64,000 nt of DNA from Peromyscus leucopus (taxonomy: Eukaryota; Chordata; Mammalia; Rodentia; Cricetidae). Below, one piece after another: positions 53,348-63,219 of this stretch; position 1 is the first letter of the stretch; each line of letters opens with the position of its first letter. The notes beneath the pieces are model-generated. The model was given only the letters and a program-made list of their open reading frames with translations. It had not been told where the DNA came from and made no database searches. The DNA lies in NCBI RefSeq assembly GCF_004664715.2, contig NC_051069.1, positions 4,761,501-4,825,500 on the forward strand, given 5' to 3'. Position numbers and translations under genes: made by a program.

Positions 53348-53386
53348 ATACATACATACATACATACATATATACATACATGGATA
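53348..53386 (+). repeat. (CATA)n microsatellite
   Basis: About nine CATA/TACA units in the tail region of the preceding SINE. Confidence 0.9.
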
Positions 53387-53407
53387 AATAAATAAAATTT
53401 AAAAATT

Positions 53408-53552
53408 AAGGCTGGGCCTGGTGACAAACATCTTTAGTCCCAGCTCTAAGAGGGAGGTGGATCTCTGTGAGTTCAAGGCCAGCCTAGCCCACCTAATGAA
53501 TTCCAGACCATTCAGAGTTACACAATGAGACACTGTCAAATAAATAAATAAT
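53408..53552 (+). mobile_element. B1 SINE, diverged
   Basis: GGCTGGGCCTGGTGACAAAC, TTTAGTCCCAGCTCTAAGAG and GAGTTCAAGGCCAGCCTAGC, then an AAATAAATAAATAA tail. Confidence 0.85.
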
Positions 53553-53559
53553 AGGGAAA

Positions 53560-54000
53560 ATACAAAGAAAAACAAAACAGTGCTAACCAGTAACTGACGA
53601 AGACCTACTTCAGTCTTCCATTCTTACCACATAAAATAAATCCTTAACCATTTGTTTTTCCTTGCTCATCAGACTAAATCCAGACCCTCCCAGCTTCCCT
53701 GTGTTTAACTAACAAACAGCAAATCTGCCTGCTCTGTACTGATGGTTTCCTTAATTCTTCTATCTCCCTTATCCCTGCTCACTGGTAACTACTTACTGGT
53801 CCCACTGGCCTCTGGGCTTTTTCTTTTCTTTAATCTGTTCTTCAGACTGACACCAGAGGTCACTTTCCCAAAGCACAGATGAATCAGTTAGTCACCTACT
53901 AAAAAATAATAACCTGATATTTATAACACACTCTTCAATCTTATCCAACAGCTTCCAGCATCTAGAACACTCTTCAGTCTGTCCCCAAACTCTTTTTTTT
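53560..54000. other. Intergenic sequence
   Basis: Pyrimidine-rich non-coding sequence resembling an eroded ancient repeat. No named element. Confidence 0.4.
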
Positions 54001-54002
54001 AA

Positions 54003-54165
54003 TTATTTTTATTTTGTGTGCATTTGTGTTCTGCCAGAGATGTCGAATCCCCTGGAACTAGAATCATAGACAGTTGTGAACTGCCACGTGGGTACTGGGA
54101 ATTGAACCCAGGTCCTCTAGAAGAACAGTTAGTGCTCTTAATTGCTGAGCCATCTCTCCAGCCTT
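54003..54165 (-). mobile_element. B2 SINE, inverted
   Basis: The reverse complement has GGCTGGAGAGATGGCTCAGC, GAGGACCTGGGTTCAATTCC and CACGTGGCAGTTCACAACTG. Well preserved. Confidence 0.92.
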
Positions 54166-54174
54166 CCCCCGAAA

Positions 54175-54330
54175 ACTTTCTAATCACACCCTTTGGAATG
54201 GCTAATCTCAGTTGCCAATTTGATAAGATAATCACCTGTGTGATGGGAAAGCCTGAGAATGATACCATTCCTGAAGGGGGGATCTTGAACTATATAAAAA
54301 GAAGAAAGAGTTGAGCACAATACTGACTGA

Positions 54331-54429
<99 letters not shown>

Positions 54430-54600
54430 TCCTCCCTCCCTCCCCCCTCCTCCTTGATTAGTCACGGATGTCATGTGACTAACTGCTTTAAATTCCTAAT
54501 GCCTTGAGCCATGAGCCAAAATGACCCCTGCTCCCTTGAGTTGCTTTCATCGGATTTTATCACAGCAGCAGAAGTAACTCTAACCCCTCCTAAGCCCTGC
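54175..54600. mobile_element. Possible hAT-type element (URR1-like) split by a CT tract
   Basis: 'CAGTTGCCAATTTGATAAGA' and 'CACCTGTGTGATGGGAAAGC' on the left, and 'GCCATGAGCCAAAATGACCC' and 'TTTATCACAGCAGCAGAAGT' on the right, recall rodent non-autonomous hAT repeats. The family call is uncertain. Confidence 0.35.
54337..54428 (+). repeat. (CT)n tract
   Basis: About 90 bp of almost pure CT with a few phase breaks, followed by CCCTTCCTCCCTCC. A long homopyrimidine strand that is H-DNA-prone. Confidence 0.95.
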
Positions 54601-54972
54601 CTCTCCCTGCTTCCATCCTACTGACTCCTCACTGAGTAGTTTAAAGAAACAGTGCCTGTTGCTGTTGATAAGGGGTATGCAATAAAAAAGCAACAAAAAA
54701 CAACACAAGAGTGTTTGGAAAACAGTAAGACCAGGAAAGAGGACACAGCAGCATGCCATAGTCCAACAAGTCAAGTGCAACCTTGTGAGAGGTGTGAGCA
54801 ACACTGACCCCCCAGTACTCATTCCCTGCAGCTCAAAAGCACTTCACAGTTTTGAAAGAATGTATAAATATGCTCTTATAAGCTTAATTCTGTTTTGTTA
54901 TTTTTTTTTTAACTCGTATCTCAGGAAATCTGTCATTAGTAGTCATCTTCTTGTAATTTTCACTAACAATTT
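54600..54972. other. Intergenic sequence
   Basis: No recognisable gene or repeat. Confidence 0.5.
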
Positions 54973-55164
54973 GTGAGTTAAATAATTTTTTTTGTTTTTT
55001 TGTTTTTGTTTTTCAGACAGGGTTTCTCTGCGTAGCTTTGCGCTTTCTGGACTCACTTGTAGCCCAGCTGCTCGAACTCACAGAGATCCGCCTTGCTCTG
55101 CCTTCCGAGTGCTTGGATTAAAGGCGTGCGCCACCACCGCCCAGCTCGTGAGTTAAATAATTTT
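54973..55164 (-). mobile_element. B1 SINE, inverted, with intact target-site duplication
   Basis: The body at about 54990-55147 has GACAGGGTTTCTCTGCGTAG, CTTTGCGCTTTCTGGACTC and GATTAAAGGCGTGCGCCACC. The flanking 17-bp direct repeats GTGAGTTAAATAATTTT at 54973-54989 and 55148-55164 are identical, marking a recent insertion. It is the cricetid GCGCAAAG form. Confidence 0.95.
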
Positions 55165-55460
55165 AATAGAAACTTATTAGAGAAAAATGTAATCAAAATT
55201 TAAGTTCGGAATGCTAAGTAGCTCCCTCCAAACCACATAGAAGTTACTAATTTCCTTCTCTGAACACTACCACCCTTTCCTCTGTCAATAATTACACAAT
55301 TTAATCACCACCAGACTATCATTCTTTGATCTCCTTTAAAGGCTACTAGCAGAATAAAATTACTTAAAGCAGAGAATTCAAACATTTTAGTGCAAATAAT
55401 GTTATTCCGTACTAACAAGAGCTTTGAAAATTCGACATTTTCCACTTTGAGCTTGTTTGG
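55165..55460. other. Intergenic sequence next to the VNTR
   Basis: No recognised element. The C-terminal ends of the long minus-strand pseudo-ORFs run into this ordinary sequence before stopping. Confidence 0.5.
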
Positions 55461-55463
55461 AGT

Positions 55464-58102
55464 TGTGATGGCTGGCAGTGTGCATGTGATGATGGCTGTG
55501 TGCATGCGATGATGGCTGTGTGCATGCGATGATGGCTGTGTGCATGCGATGATGGCTGGTGTGTGTGATGGGGCTGTGTGCATGGATGATGGCTGTGTGC
55601 ATGCGATGATGGCTGTGTGCATGCGATGATGGCTGTGTGCATGCGATGATGGCTGTGTGCATGCGATGATGGCTGTGTGCATGCGATGATGGCTGTGTGC
55701 ATGTGATGATGGCTGTGTGCATGCGATGATGGCTGTGTGCATGCGATGATGGTTGTGTGCATGTGATGGCTGTGTGCATGCGATGATGGCTGTGTGCATG
55801 CGATGATGGCTGTGTGCATGCGATGATGGCTGTGTGCATGCGATGATGGCTGTGTGCATGCGATGATGGCTGTGTGCATGCGATGATGGCTGTGTGCATG
55901 TGATGATGGCCGGCTGTGTGCATGTGTGATGGTGTGGATGCGTGTGTGTGCATGCGATGATGGCTGTGTGCATGCGATGATGGCTGTGTGCATGCGATGA
56001 TGGCGGCTGTGTGCATGTGATGATGGCTGTGTGCATGCGTGGGTGTGTGCATGCGATGATTTTGTGCATGTGATGCTGTGTGCATGCATGATCTTTGTGA
56101 TGATGGCTGTGTGCATGCGATGATGGCTGTGGTGCATGTGATGGCTGTGTGCATGCGATGATGGCTGTGTGCAATGCTGATGAATGGCTGTGTGCATGCG
56201 ATGATGGCTGTGTGCATGCGATGATGGCTGTGTGCATGCGATGATGGCTGTGTGCATGTGATGATGGCTGTGTGCATGCGATGATGGCTGTGTGCATGCG
56301 ATGATGGCTGTGTGCATGCGATGATGGCTGTGTGCATGCGATGATGGCTGTGTGCATGCGATGATGGCTGTGTGCATGTGATGATGGCTGTGTGCATGCG
56401 ATGATGGCTGTGTGCATGTGATGATGGCCGGCTGTGTGCATGTGATGATGGCTGTGTGGCATGCGATGATGGCTGTGTGCATGCGATGATGGTGTGTGCA
56501 TGTCGATGATGGCTGTGTGCATGTGATGATGGCCGCTGTGTGCATGTGATGATGGCTGTGTGCATGTGATGATGGCTGTGTGCATGTGATGATGGCTGTG
56601 TGCATGTGATGATGGCTGTGTGCATGTGATGATGGCTGTGTGCATGCGATGATGGCTGTGTGCATGTGATGATGGCTGTGTGCATGTGATGATGGCTGTG
56701 TGCATGCGATGATGGCTGTGTGCATGTGATGATGGCTGTGTGCATGTGATGATGGCTGTGTGCATGCGATGATGGCTGTGTGCATGCGATGATGGCGCTG
56801 TGTGCATGTGATGATGGCTGTGTGCATGCGATGATGGCTGTGTGCATGCGATGATGGCTGTGTGCATGCGATGATGGCTGTGTGCATGCGATGATGGCTG
56901 TGTGCATGCGATGATGGCTGTGTGCATGCGATGATGGCTGTGTGCATGCGATGATGGCTGTGTGCATGCGATGATGGCTGTGTGCATGCGATGATGGCTG
57001 TGTGCATGCGATGATGGCTGTGTGCATGCGATGATGGCTGTGTGCATGCGATGATGGTTGTGTGCATGTGATGGCTGTGTGCATGCGATGATGGCTGTGT
57101 GCATGCGATGATGGCTGTGTGCATGTGATGATGGCTGTGTGCATGCGATGATGGTCTGTGTGCATGTGATGGCTGTGTGCATGCGATGATGGCTGGTGTG
57201 CATGCGATGATGGCTGTGTGCATGTGATGATGGCCGGCTGTGTGCATGTGATGATGGCTGTGTGCATGCGATGATGGCTGTGTGCATGTGATGATGGCTG
57301 TGTGCATGCGATGATGGCAGTGTGCATGTGATGATGGCTGTGTGCATGTGATGATGGCTGTGTGCATGTGATGATGGCTGTGTGCATGTGATGATGGCTG
57401 TGTGCATGTGATGATGGCTGTGTGCATGCGATGATGGCTGTGTGCATGTGATGATGGCTGTGTGCATGTGATGATGGCCGGCTGTGTGCATGTGATGATG
57501 GCTGTGTGCATGTGATGATGGCTGTGTGCATGCGATGATGGCTGTGTGCATGCGATGATGGCTGTGTGCATGCGATGATGGCTGTGTGCATGCGATGATG
57601 GCTGTGTGCATGCGATGATGACTGTGTGCATGCGATGATGGCTGTGTGCATGCGATGATGGCTGTGTGCATGTGATGATGGCTGTGTGCATGCGATGATG
57701 GCTGTGTGCATGCGATGATGGTTGTGTGCATGTGATGGCTGTGTGCATGCGATGATGGCTGTGTGCATGCGATGATGGCTGTGTGCATGCGATGATGGCT
57801 GTGTGCATGCGATGATGGTTGTGTGCATGTGATGGCTGTGTGCATGCGATGATGGCTGTGTGCATGCGATGATGGCTGTGTGCATGCGATGATGGCTGTG
57901 TGCATGCGATGATGGCTGTGTGCATGCGATGATGGCTGTGTGCATGCGATGATGGCTGTGTGCATGCGATGATGGCTGTGTGCATGCGATGATGGCTGTG
58001 TGCATGTGATGATGGGCTGTGTGCATGTGATGATGGCTGTGTGATGTGTGATGTGTGATGATGGCTGTGTGCATGTGATGGCTGTGTGCATATGATGGCT
58101 GT
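55464..58102 (+). repeat. 20-bp VNTR, about 130 copies
   Basis: Tandem units of GATGATGGCTGTGTGCATGC or the variant ending ATGT, over about 2.64 kb. Shortened units (GATGGTTGTGTGCATGTGAT) recur near 55748, 57053, 57718 and 57816. A GGCCGGCTG variant recurs near 55907, 56425, 57233 and 57478, which points to block duplications. The minus-strand unit contains no stop in any frame, so frames of 943, 917 and 908 codons overlap, all encoding the same 20-residue cycle of HHRMHT, AIIACTQP and SSHAHS. The array lies between the VPS13C and C2cd4a starts. Confidence 0.97.
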
Positions 58103-58150
58103 CTTTGTGCCTCCTGTAATGGCCCAAATCCTCCACATTTCTTTAAAAAT

Positions 58151-58178
58151 CCCATTTTATTTATTTTTTTTTAAAGAT

Positions 58179-58221
<43 letters not shown>

Positions 58222-58390
58222 GTGTAATGTCTGCATGTATCCTTGCAGGCCAGAAGAGGGCACCAGATCTCCTTACAGATGGTTGTGAGCCACCATGTGG
58301 TTGCTAGGAATTGAACTCAGGACCTCTGGAAGAACAGCCAGTGTTCTTAACCACTGAGCCATCTCTCCAGCCCCCCCCCCCATTTTATTT
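58151..58390 (-). mobile_element. B2 SINE, inverted, with (TTTA)n tail and target-site duplication
   Basis: The reverse complement begins GGCTGGAGAGATGGCTCAGT and carries GAGTTCAATTCCTAGCAACC and CACATGGTGGCTCACAACCA. The tail is expanded (TTTA)n at 58168-58220. The flanks CCCATTTTATTT at about 58151 and 58379 are a likely target-site duplication. A young copy. Confidence 0.92.
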
Positions 58391-58391
58391 T

Positions 58392-58792
58392 TTAAAAGAA
58401 TTTCTGATACCAAACTAGACAGAGAAAATCCCACAAGACCTCAACACTACACAAAGAACCACAGGCAACTGAAAAACACTGAGAGCAGGACAGGGGGCCT
58501 TCCCAGGGAAGAACATACCACCGGTTGTCCAGTGCCAAACAGTCAGCCCTGAAAACATACATACCAATAACATTATAAGGACTAAACAGATTATATTAGG
58601 AAGATACATACATATGCATAATATACATAATCATATAAATATACATATATGCATGCAATAACGATGAAAAAGAGGCCATGAATTTGAGGGAGAATTAAGG
58701 GGGTATATAGGAGGGTTTGGAGGGAGGAAAGAGAAGGGAGAAATGCTGTACTTATAATCTCAATAAATAAATAAAGAGAAAAAACTTAACCT
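58392..58792 (+). mobile_element. LINE-1 3'-end fragment
   Basis: 'CAGTGCCAAACAGTCAGCCC', 'TGAAAACATACATACCAATA', 'AAAGAGGCCATGAATTTGAG', 'GGGTATATAGGAGGGTTTGG' and CAATAAATAAATAAAG form a classic rodent L1 3' end. Confidence 0.8.
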
Positions 58793-58889
58793 CATATATG
58801 AGTACTACATCTACATCACTTCCACCCCCACACTACTCTTCCCCATCCCATTTTAAGACAAGCATGACTAATATTAAGAAACACCATCA

Positions 58890-59108
58890 GGGGCTGGACA
58901 GATGGCTCAGTGGTTAAGAGCACCGGTTGCTCTTCCAGAGGACCCAGATTCAATTTCCAGCACCTACATCGATGCTGGCAACCATCTGTAACTCCAGTTC
59001 CAAGGGAGATGATGATCTCTTCCAGCCTCTGTGGGTATTGCACACGTCTGAGGCACAGAAATACACACAGGCAGACACACACAAAATAAAATAATAATAA
59101 TTTTAAAA
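58890..59108 (+). mobile_element. B2 SINE
   Basis: GGGGCTGGACAGATGGCTCA, GTTGCTCTTCCAGAGGACCC and CAACCATCTGTAACTCCAGT, with an AAAATAAAATAATAATAA tail. Confidence 0.93.
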
Positions 59109-59321
59109 ATTAAAACAATGTCAGCACCCCAAGTACAGTCCTATAGGGGAGGCAAAGTGGAAGCCTGGGCTAGCTAAAGAAAATGACCACTGTAGTGACT
59201 GTAGTTATTACATGCTTTTTAAACCAGAACTAATGAGGTTAAGAACACCTTAGGTTGTCTCTGGCTTCCACATGTGCACCAAAGCATGTGATACCTGAGT
59301 GGGAGTGGGAGCACACTCACA

Positions 59322-59362
59322 TGCGCGCGCACACACACACACTCACTCACTCACTCACTCAC
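59322..59362 (+). repeat. (CA)n(CTCA)n simple repeat
   Basis: GCGCGCACACACACACAC followed by five ACTC units. Confidence 0.9.
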
Positions 59363-59364
59363 AG

Positions 59365-60780
59365 ACTGATGGGGCTAGGGGCGGGGAAAGGATGGAGACA
59401 GCACAGCAAGGAAGCTGACAGAACATCTGATTAATCTAACCACCCAAATTAACAGAAGACACTGAAGACCGGAGAGAATCCAGGGCGGTGTTCCACAAGT
59501 TAATGGCTATAAAGCTAAAGCCCACGGGTCCTTTACTCTATGCTTTCCCGGGTTGAATGAGAGGTGTCACTCAGAGCATCAGCCGATAATCTCTAAGGCT
59601 TTATATACTGACACAGAAAAATTGTTCATTTTGCTAGGTACGGCCCAATGTGATTTTGGGTTTGTCTATCTATCAAGAAATGTCCTGATGAAGATAATGA
59701 ACACAGTCATCACATTAAGCCTGTATTTGCCTGTATGGTTAATGCATTCAAAGTCTTTTCCAGGTATTTTCAGTTATGTACGACACAATACTGTTAACTT
59801 CACCCTTCTGTGCCACAGACCACTAGAACAGGTTTCCTCTCTAACTTGAACCCATTACCCAACGTCTGCCAGTCATCTTTAATAAATCTATTTTTAAGTA
59901 AACTCAGTCTCCATTTACTCTGAGTGTACCTCCTGACACAATGGTGTTCAGCCTGTTTATGTTCTTTTCACAGCTCCAACTCTAGAAATCCCCATGGCTA
60001 CAGGTATGAGCTCAGAATGAACACAGCCTTCCTCTGCGTAGATTCGTATGTTCTGGGCATCTGGCTGGACCAGATTACACCAACCTCCCAAGTACTGGGT
60101 AGGCTCATGCTTCCGTGTTAAGTAAAACATGAGACTTATTGTGGTCCCAGAGGATTGGCCTGTGAGAGCACGTGTCTGTTGTTTTCAAGAAACACTAGAC
60201 AGGAAATGCTTTCAAGGTGTTACTAAAGAAGGTGAACTGTTAATAAAAATAAAACAAACCGGCTTTGCTTGGCTGAGCAAAGAGATGTTTTTCAAGAATT
60301 TCAGTGTGAATCAGCTAATGCCTGGCTAAGCAAACATGCATAAGAACAGAGACAACAGCTAACTGTTAGCCAGCATGTGCTGTCTTCCCAGAGAACTCAC
60401 AAGAATATCTTTACCCTGACAGCAGTCTACGCCACAGATATGGCAGCTTCCCTTGTACAAGCTGGGTTCAACAGGTTAGTGACCTTGATTCACAATTTCT
60501 CAGACTGAGTTCTTATAGTACTTGTCATATTAACCAGTGTCTGGGATCTCACGAAATCAGCAGCACATTCCCTATGGGGAAAAAATGAGTCTAAACATAT
60601 GTACATGCCCTTTTGAGTGTATAATTACTCTCATAGACTGAAGCCTGGTCCAAGAATTTGAGACCAGAATAGAGTTTATAAGATGAAGGAGAAGCTAGTC
60701 GCGAACATGGTAAACACGGGAACCTGCTCCAATTATCCTCATTAGACTAAATATAAAATAGAATCCAAAGTTCCTTTTAG
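59365..60780. other. Intergenic sequence upstream of C2cd4a
   Basis: Mostly repeat-free and AT-rich. No exon, RNA gene or repeat was recognised. Because it lies between two divergent promoters and lacks SINEs, it is a fair place to look for enhancers, but nothing in the sequence alone proves one. Confidence 0.45.
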
Positions 60781-60784
60781 TTAG

Positions 60785-60965
60785 AGAGATGGTTCTGTGC
60801 CTAAAAGCACTAGATGCACTTGTAAAAGACTCAAGTTTGGTTCCCAGCCCACAACTGCCTATAATTTCAACTCCAGGGGTTTCATCACCTTCTTCTGGCC
60901 TGTTGGGTGATCTACATGCATGTCCATGAGTGTGTGTGCATACATTCATGAGCATATACACATAT
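60785..60965 (+). mobile_element. B2 SINE, diverged
   Basis: AGAGAGATGGTTCTGTGCCT, TCAAGTTTGGTTCCCAGCCC and TCACCTTCTTCTGGCCTGTT keep the B2 order. Confidence 0.75.
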
Positions 60966-61234
60966 CAAAAACAAAATATTGTTACATGTTTCCTTTTCAC
61001 TACTGCCCTAGCCAGATGGAATTCGAGTATTTCAACTTTACCATCTCCTTCCTCTTCTAGGAGTTGTACATAAGTTGACAGGATCTGGTACAGCCTAGAT
61101 TCATGTAACTCTCATGGCGGTTAAAACCCAGAAAGCATTTTGTAAATTCTGCTTCACACACATGAATGAACTAAGGAGTAATTACTCTAATAACAACTGA
61201 CACTGTGCACATTAGGTCCGATGTCGAACCTAAT

Positions 61235-61405
61235 TCTTTTGGTTACCTATTTTATCCGAGGGCAAACCTATGGTATGTATTATTGTGGTCTTTACATCGG
61301 ATACCAAGGCTCAGAAACATTCAGTAACTTGCTCATAGTAAGCTACGTTCTAGAGTCAGAATTTGTCATGATTTCAGACCCAATCTTCTTAACCACTGCC
61401 AATGT
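61235..61405 (+). mobile_element. MIR SINE
   Basis: 'ACCAAGGCTCAGAAACATTC', 'AGTAACTTGCTCATAGTAAG', 'CTAGAGTCAGAATTTG' and 'CTTCTTAACCACTGCC' follow the MIR consensus closely. Confidence 0.75.
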
Positions 61406-61552
61406 TCCCACTGTCAATGTTAATAACAATATTGATATTCACTACTTCTGTGTCTTTAGCATTTACTGTGTTACATATACACACTGCATAATAATATGCC
61501 TTAATCCCCCCAATAACTCATTACCCATTAGTGGGCATTCCTTCCGTTTCCT

Positions 61553-61695
61553 GTCCTTGATGACTATGGGTAAGTTATTTAACCTCTGAAGTGCTGTTTT
61601 TTTTTTTTGTTGTTGTTGTTCATAAAACATGAATAATCTGATTCCTAAGGCCCCTGTGACAACTCCAGAGATGAAGTTATTTAGCACATTGTCTG
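61553..61695 (+). mobile_element. MIR SINE fragment
   Basis: 'TGACTATGGGTAAGTTATTT', 'AACCTCTGAAGTGCTG' and 'CATAAAACATGAATAATCTG' match the 5' part of MIR, with a T/GTT insertion at about 61600-61620. Confidence 0.6.
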
Positions 61696-61699
61696 TGTG

Positions 61700-62040
61700 T
61701 CCTGGATGCAAAACACACGACATGCCTCAAACTGAAGCCCCTTTGCCTGAATTCATCTTAATTCGTTCAACACTGCTTGGAGAGACTATTCATTTGCAAA
61801 GCAGCATCTTAAAAATATCCTGCGTCCAAACTCTAATTGAAATATCCCAGGATGTCTTTCAACTCAAGCTGCAAGCAATTCTCTTAAAGGATAAACACCA
61901 GTTTTCAAGAGAAAGGATAGAGGTCTCAGAGCACAGTCTCCAAAGGCCAGATATGGTGTGTGTCTCCAAAGGATGATGCCAACGGCTGGATGTATGAAGT
62001 ATATTTCTCTAATTAAAAATTAGCACCCCCACTTAAGGTT
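61700..62040. other. Intergenic sequence
   Basis: No recognised gene or repeat. Confidence 0.45.
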
Positions 62041-62044
62041 GTGG

Positions 62045-62048
62045 ATAT

Positions 62049-62101
<53 letters not shown>
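62045..62101 (+). repeat. (AT)n microsatellite
   Basis: About 27 AT units; a self-complementary tract. Confidence 0.95.
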
Positions 62102-62104
<3 letters not shown>

Positions 62105-62595
62105 CTTAAGTGTACACCAGATGATTTCTTTACACAGGAATACACCCCTGTAACACCACCCAAGGCAAACATGGAACATTTCCGGAACCCCATAAGCTCC
62201 CCCTCCAACCCAGAGTGATTTAAAATCAACAGAGAAAGGACCTCTAAAATCAGAACGGAATGCAGAAGGTGAAAATGCTAGGCAGGAAGAAGGTTGGATA
62301 TGAGAAAGGTCATTGGTAAGACAAACCCAGCTTCTGGCTTCTTGCGAATGGTGCATACAAAGTGCTTCTGGGTGCTCCTGTTCGTTTTGTTCCCCAGTCC
62401 TCACAAGGACTGCGACACGGTCCAAACTTAATCCTATTTTGCATGGGAGGAAACAAACCTGTTCAGGGTTTTGGAGAATGACTCCAACAGCAGCAGAAGA
62501 GCGAGCTGTGGGATCAGATCAGCAAATCCATCCACGTGGCAGAGGGACCTGGGAGGGCCAGGCGTCAGGTTACCAGGCAGCGCTGTGACAGCCAG

Positions 62596-62603
62596 TATAA
62601 AAG
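62596..62603 (+). promoter_or_regulatory. TATA box, probable C2cd4a promoter
   Basis: TATAAAAG at 62596-62603, preceded by GTGACAGCCAG. It predicts a transcription start at about 62625-62632. It lies about 650 bp before the C2cd4a ATG. A TATA-type promoter fits a gene with inducible, tissue-restricted expression. Confidence 0.6.
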
Positions 62604-62624
62604 CCTTGACCGGCTGTCCTGGAT

Positions 62625-62710
62625 GGAACACCAGCAATCAACCTCGCCGCGCGTGCTTTGAATTTCTCAGCGTCTCTCCGGTTTGAAAACCATCTGACTC
62701 CGAACACCAG
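62625..62710 (+). other. C2cd4a: Probable non-coding exon 1 of C2cd4a
   Basis: From the predicted start to a strong donor ACCAG|GTATATG at 62710/62711. C2CD4A in human has a spliced 5' UTR. A matching acceptor candidate is TACTGCAG at 63194-63201, shortly before the ATG, with TCTGACAG ending at 63180 as an alternative. The exon is inferred from signals only. Confidence 0.45.
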
Positions 62711-62783
62711 GTATATGAATTGGGAACCCAGTTCCCTCCAGGCTGTGAGACCTGAGTGGCCTGAAGCTCTTTGAAAGCAGCCA

Positions 62784-62785
<2 letters not shown>

Positions 62786-62829
<44 letters not shown>
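62786..62829 (+). repeat. (GT)n microsatellite
   Basis: About 22 GT units, inside the proposed first intron of C2cd4a. Confidence 0.95.
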
Positions 62830-62833
<4 letters not shown>

Positions 62834-62834
62834 T

Positions 62835-63193
62835 CTCGTTGACTGGAGTGATATTAGACTTTTGAGGTGTCAGGAAACGGATGCACAAATGCACAAATCA
62901 AAGCACCTTTTGGCACCAGGGACAGAGGCTAAAGTTAGAAGACAAGGGGTAGCAAGGCCAGTAAGGAAGGGTGAGGAAAACTGCAGAAAGCTGCAAATCT
63001 ACATGACAGCCGATTGGAAACGGGGCGAGTGATGAACGACAGTTTTTCAAACTCTGAAAACAGTTTGCAACGGAGGTGACAGATGCATTTTGCTTCGTAG
63101 GGGTCTGGACAGGACGAAGTCGGAGAAAAAAAAAAAAAGAGGAAAGAAATTCCGGCTTTCCTCCAGGCTGCCTCTGACAGGTGTGCGTTTGAA
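62835..63193 (+). other. Proposed intron 1 of C2cd4a
   Basis: Non-repetitive sequence with an A-run at 63126-63138. No other feature recognised. Confidence 0.4.
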
Positions 63194-63219
63194 TACTGCA
63201 GGCAGCCCCAAACAGGATC

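Noticed and set aside
55305..58155. Three overlapping minus-strand open frames of 943, 917 and 908 codons
   Set aside because: They are produced by a 20-bp unit lacking stops on that strand. All three frames encode the same repeat, there is no conserved domain, and their ends fall in ordinary flanking sequence. Kept as a finding about the repeat, not as genes.
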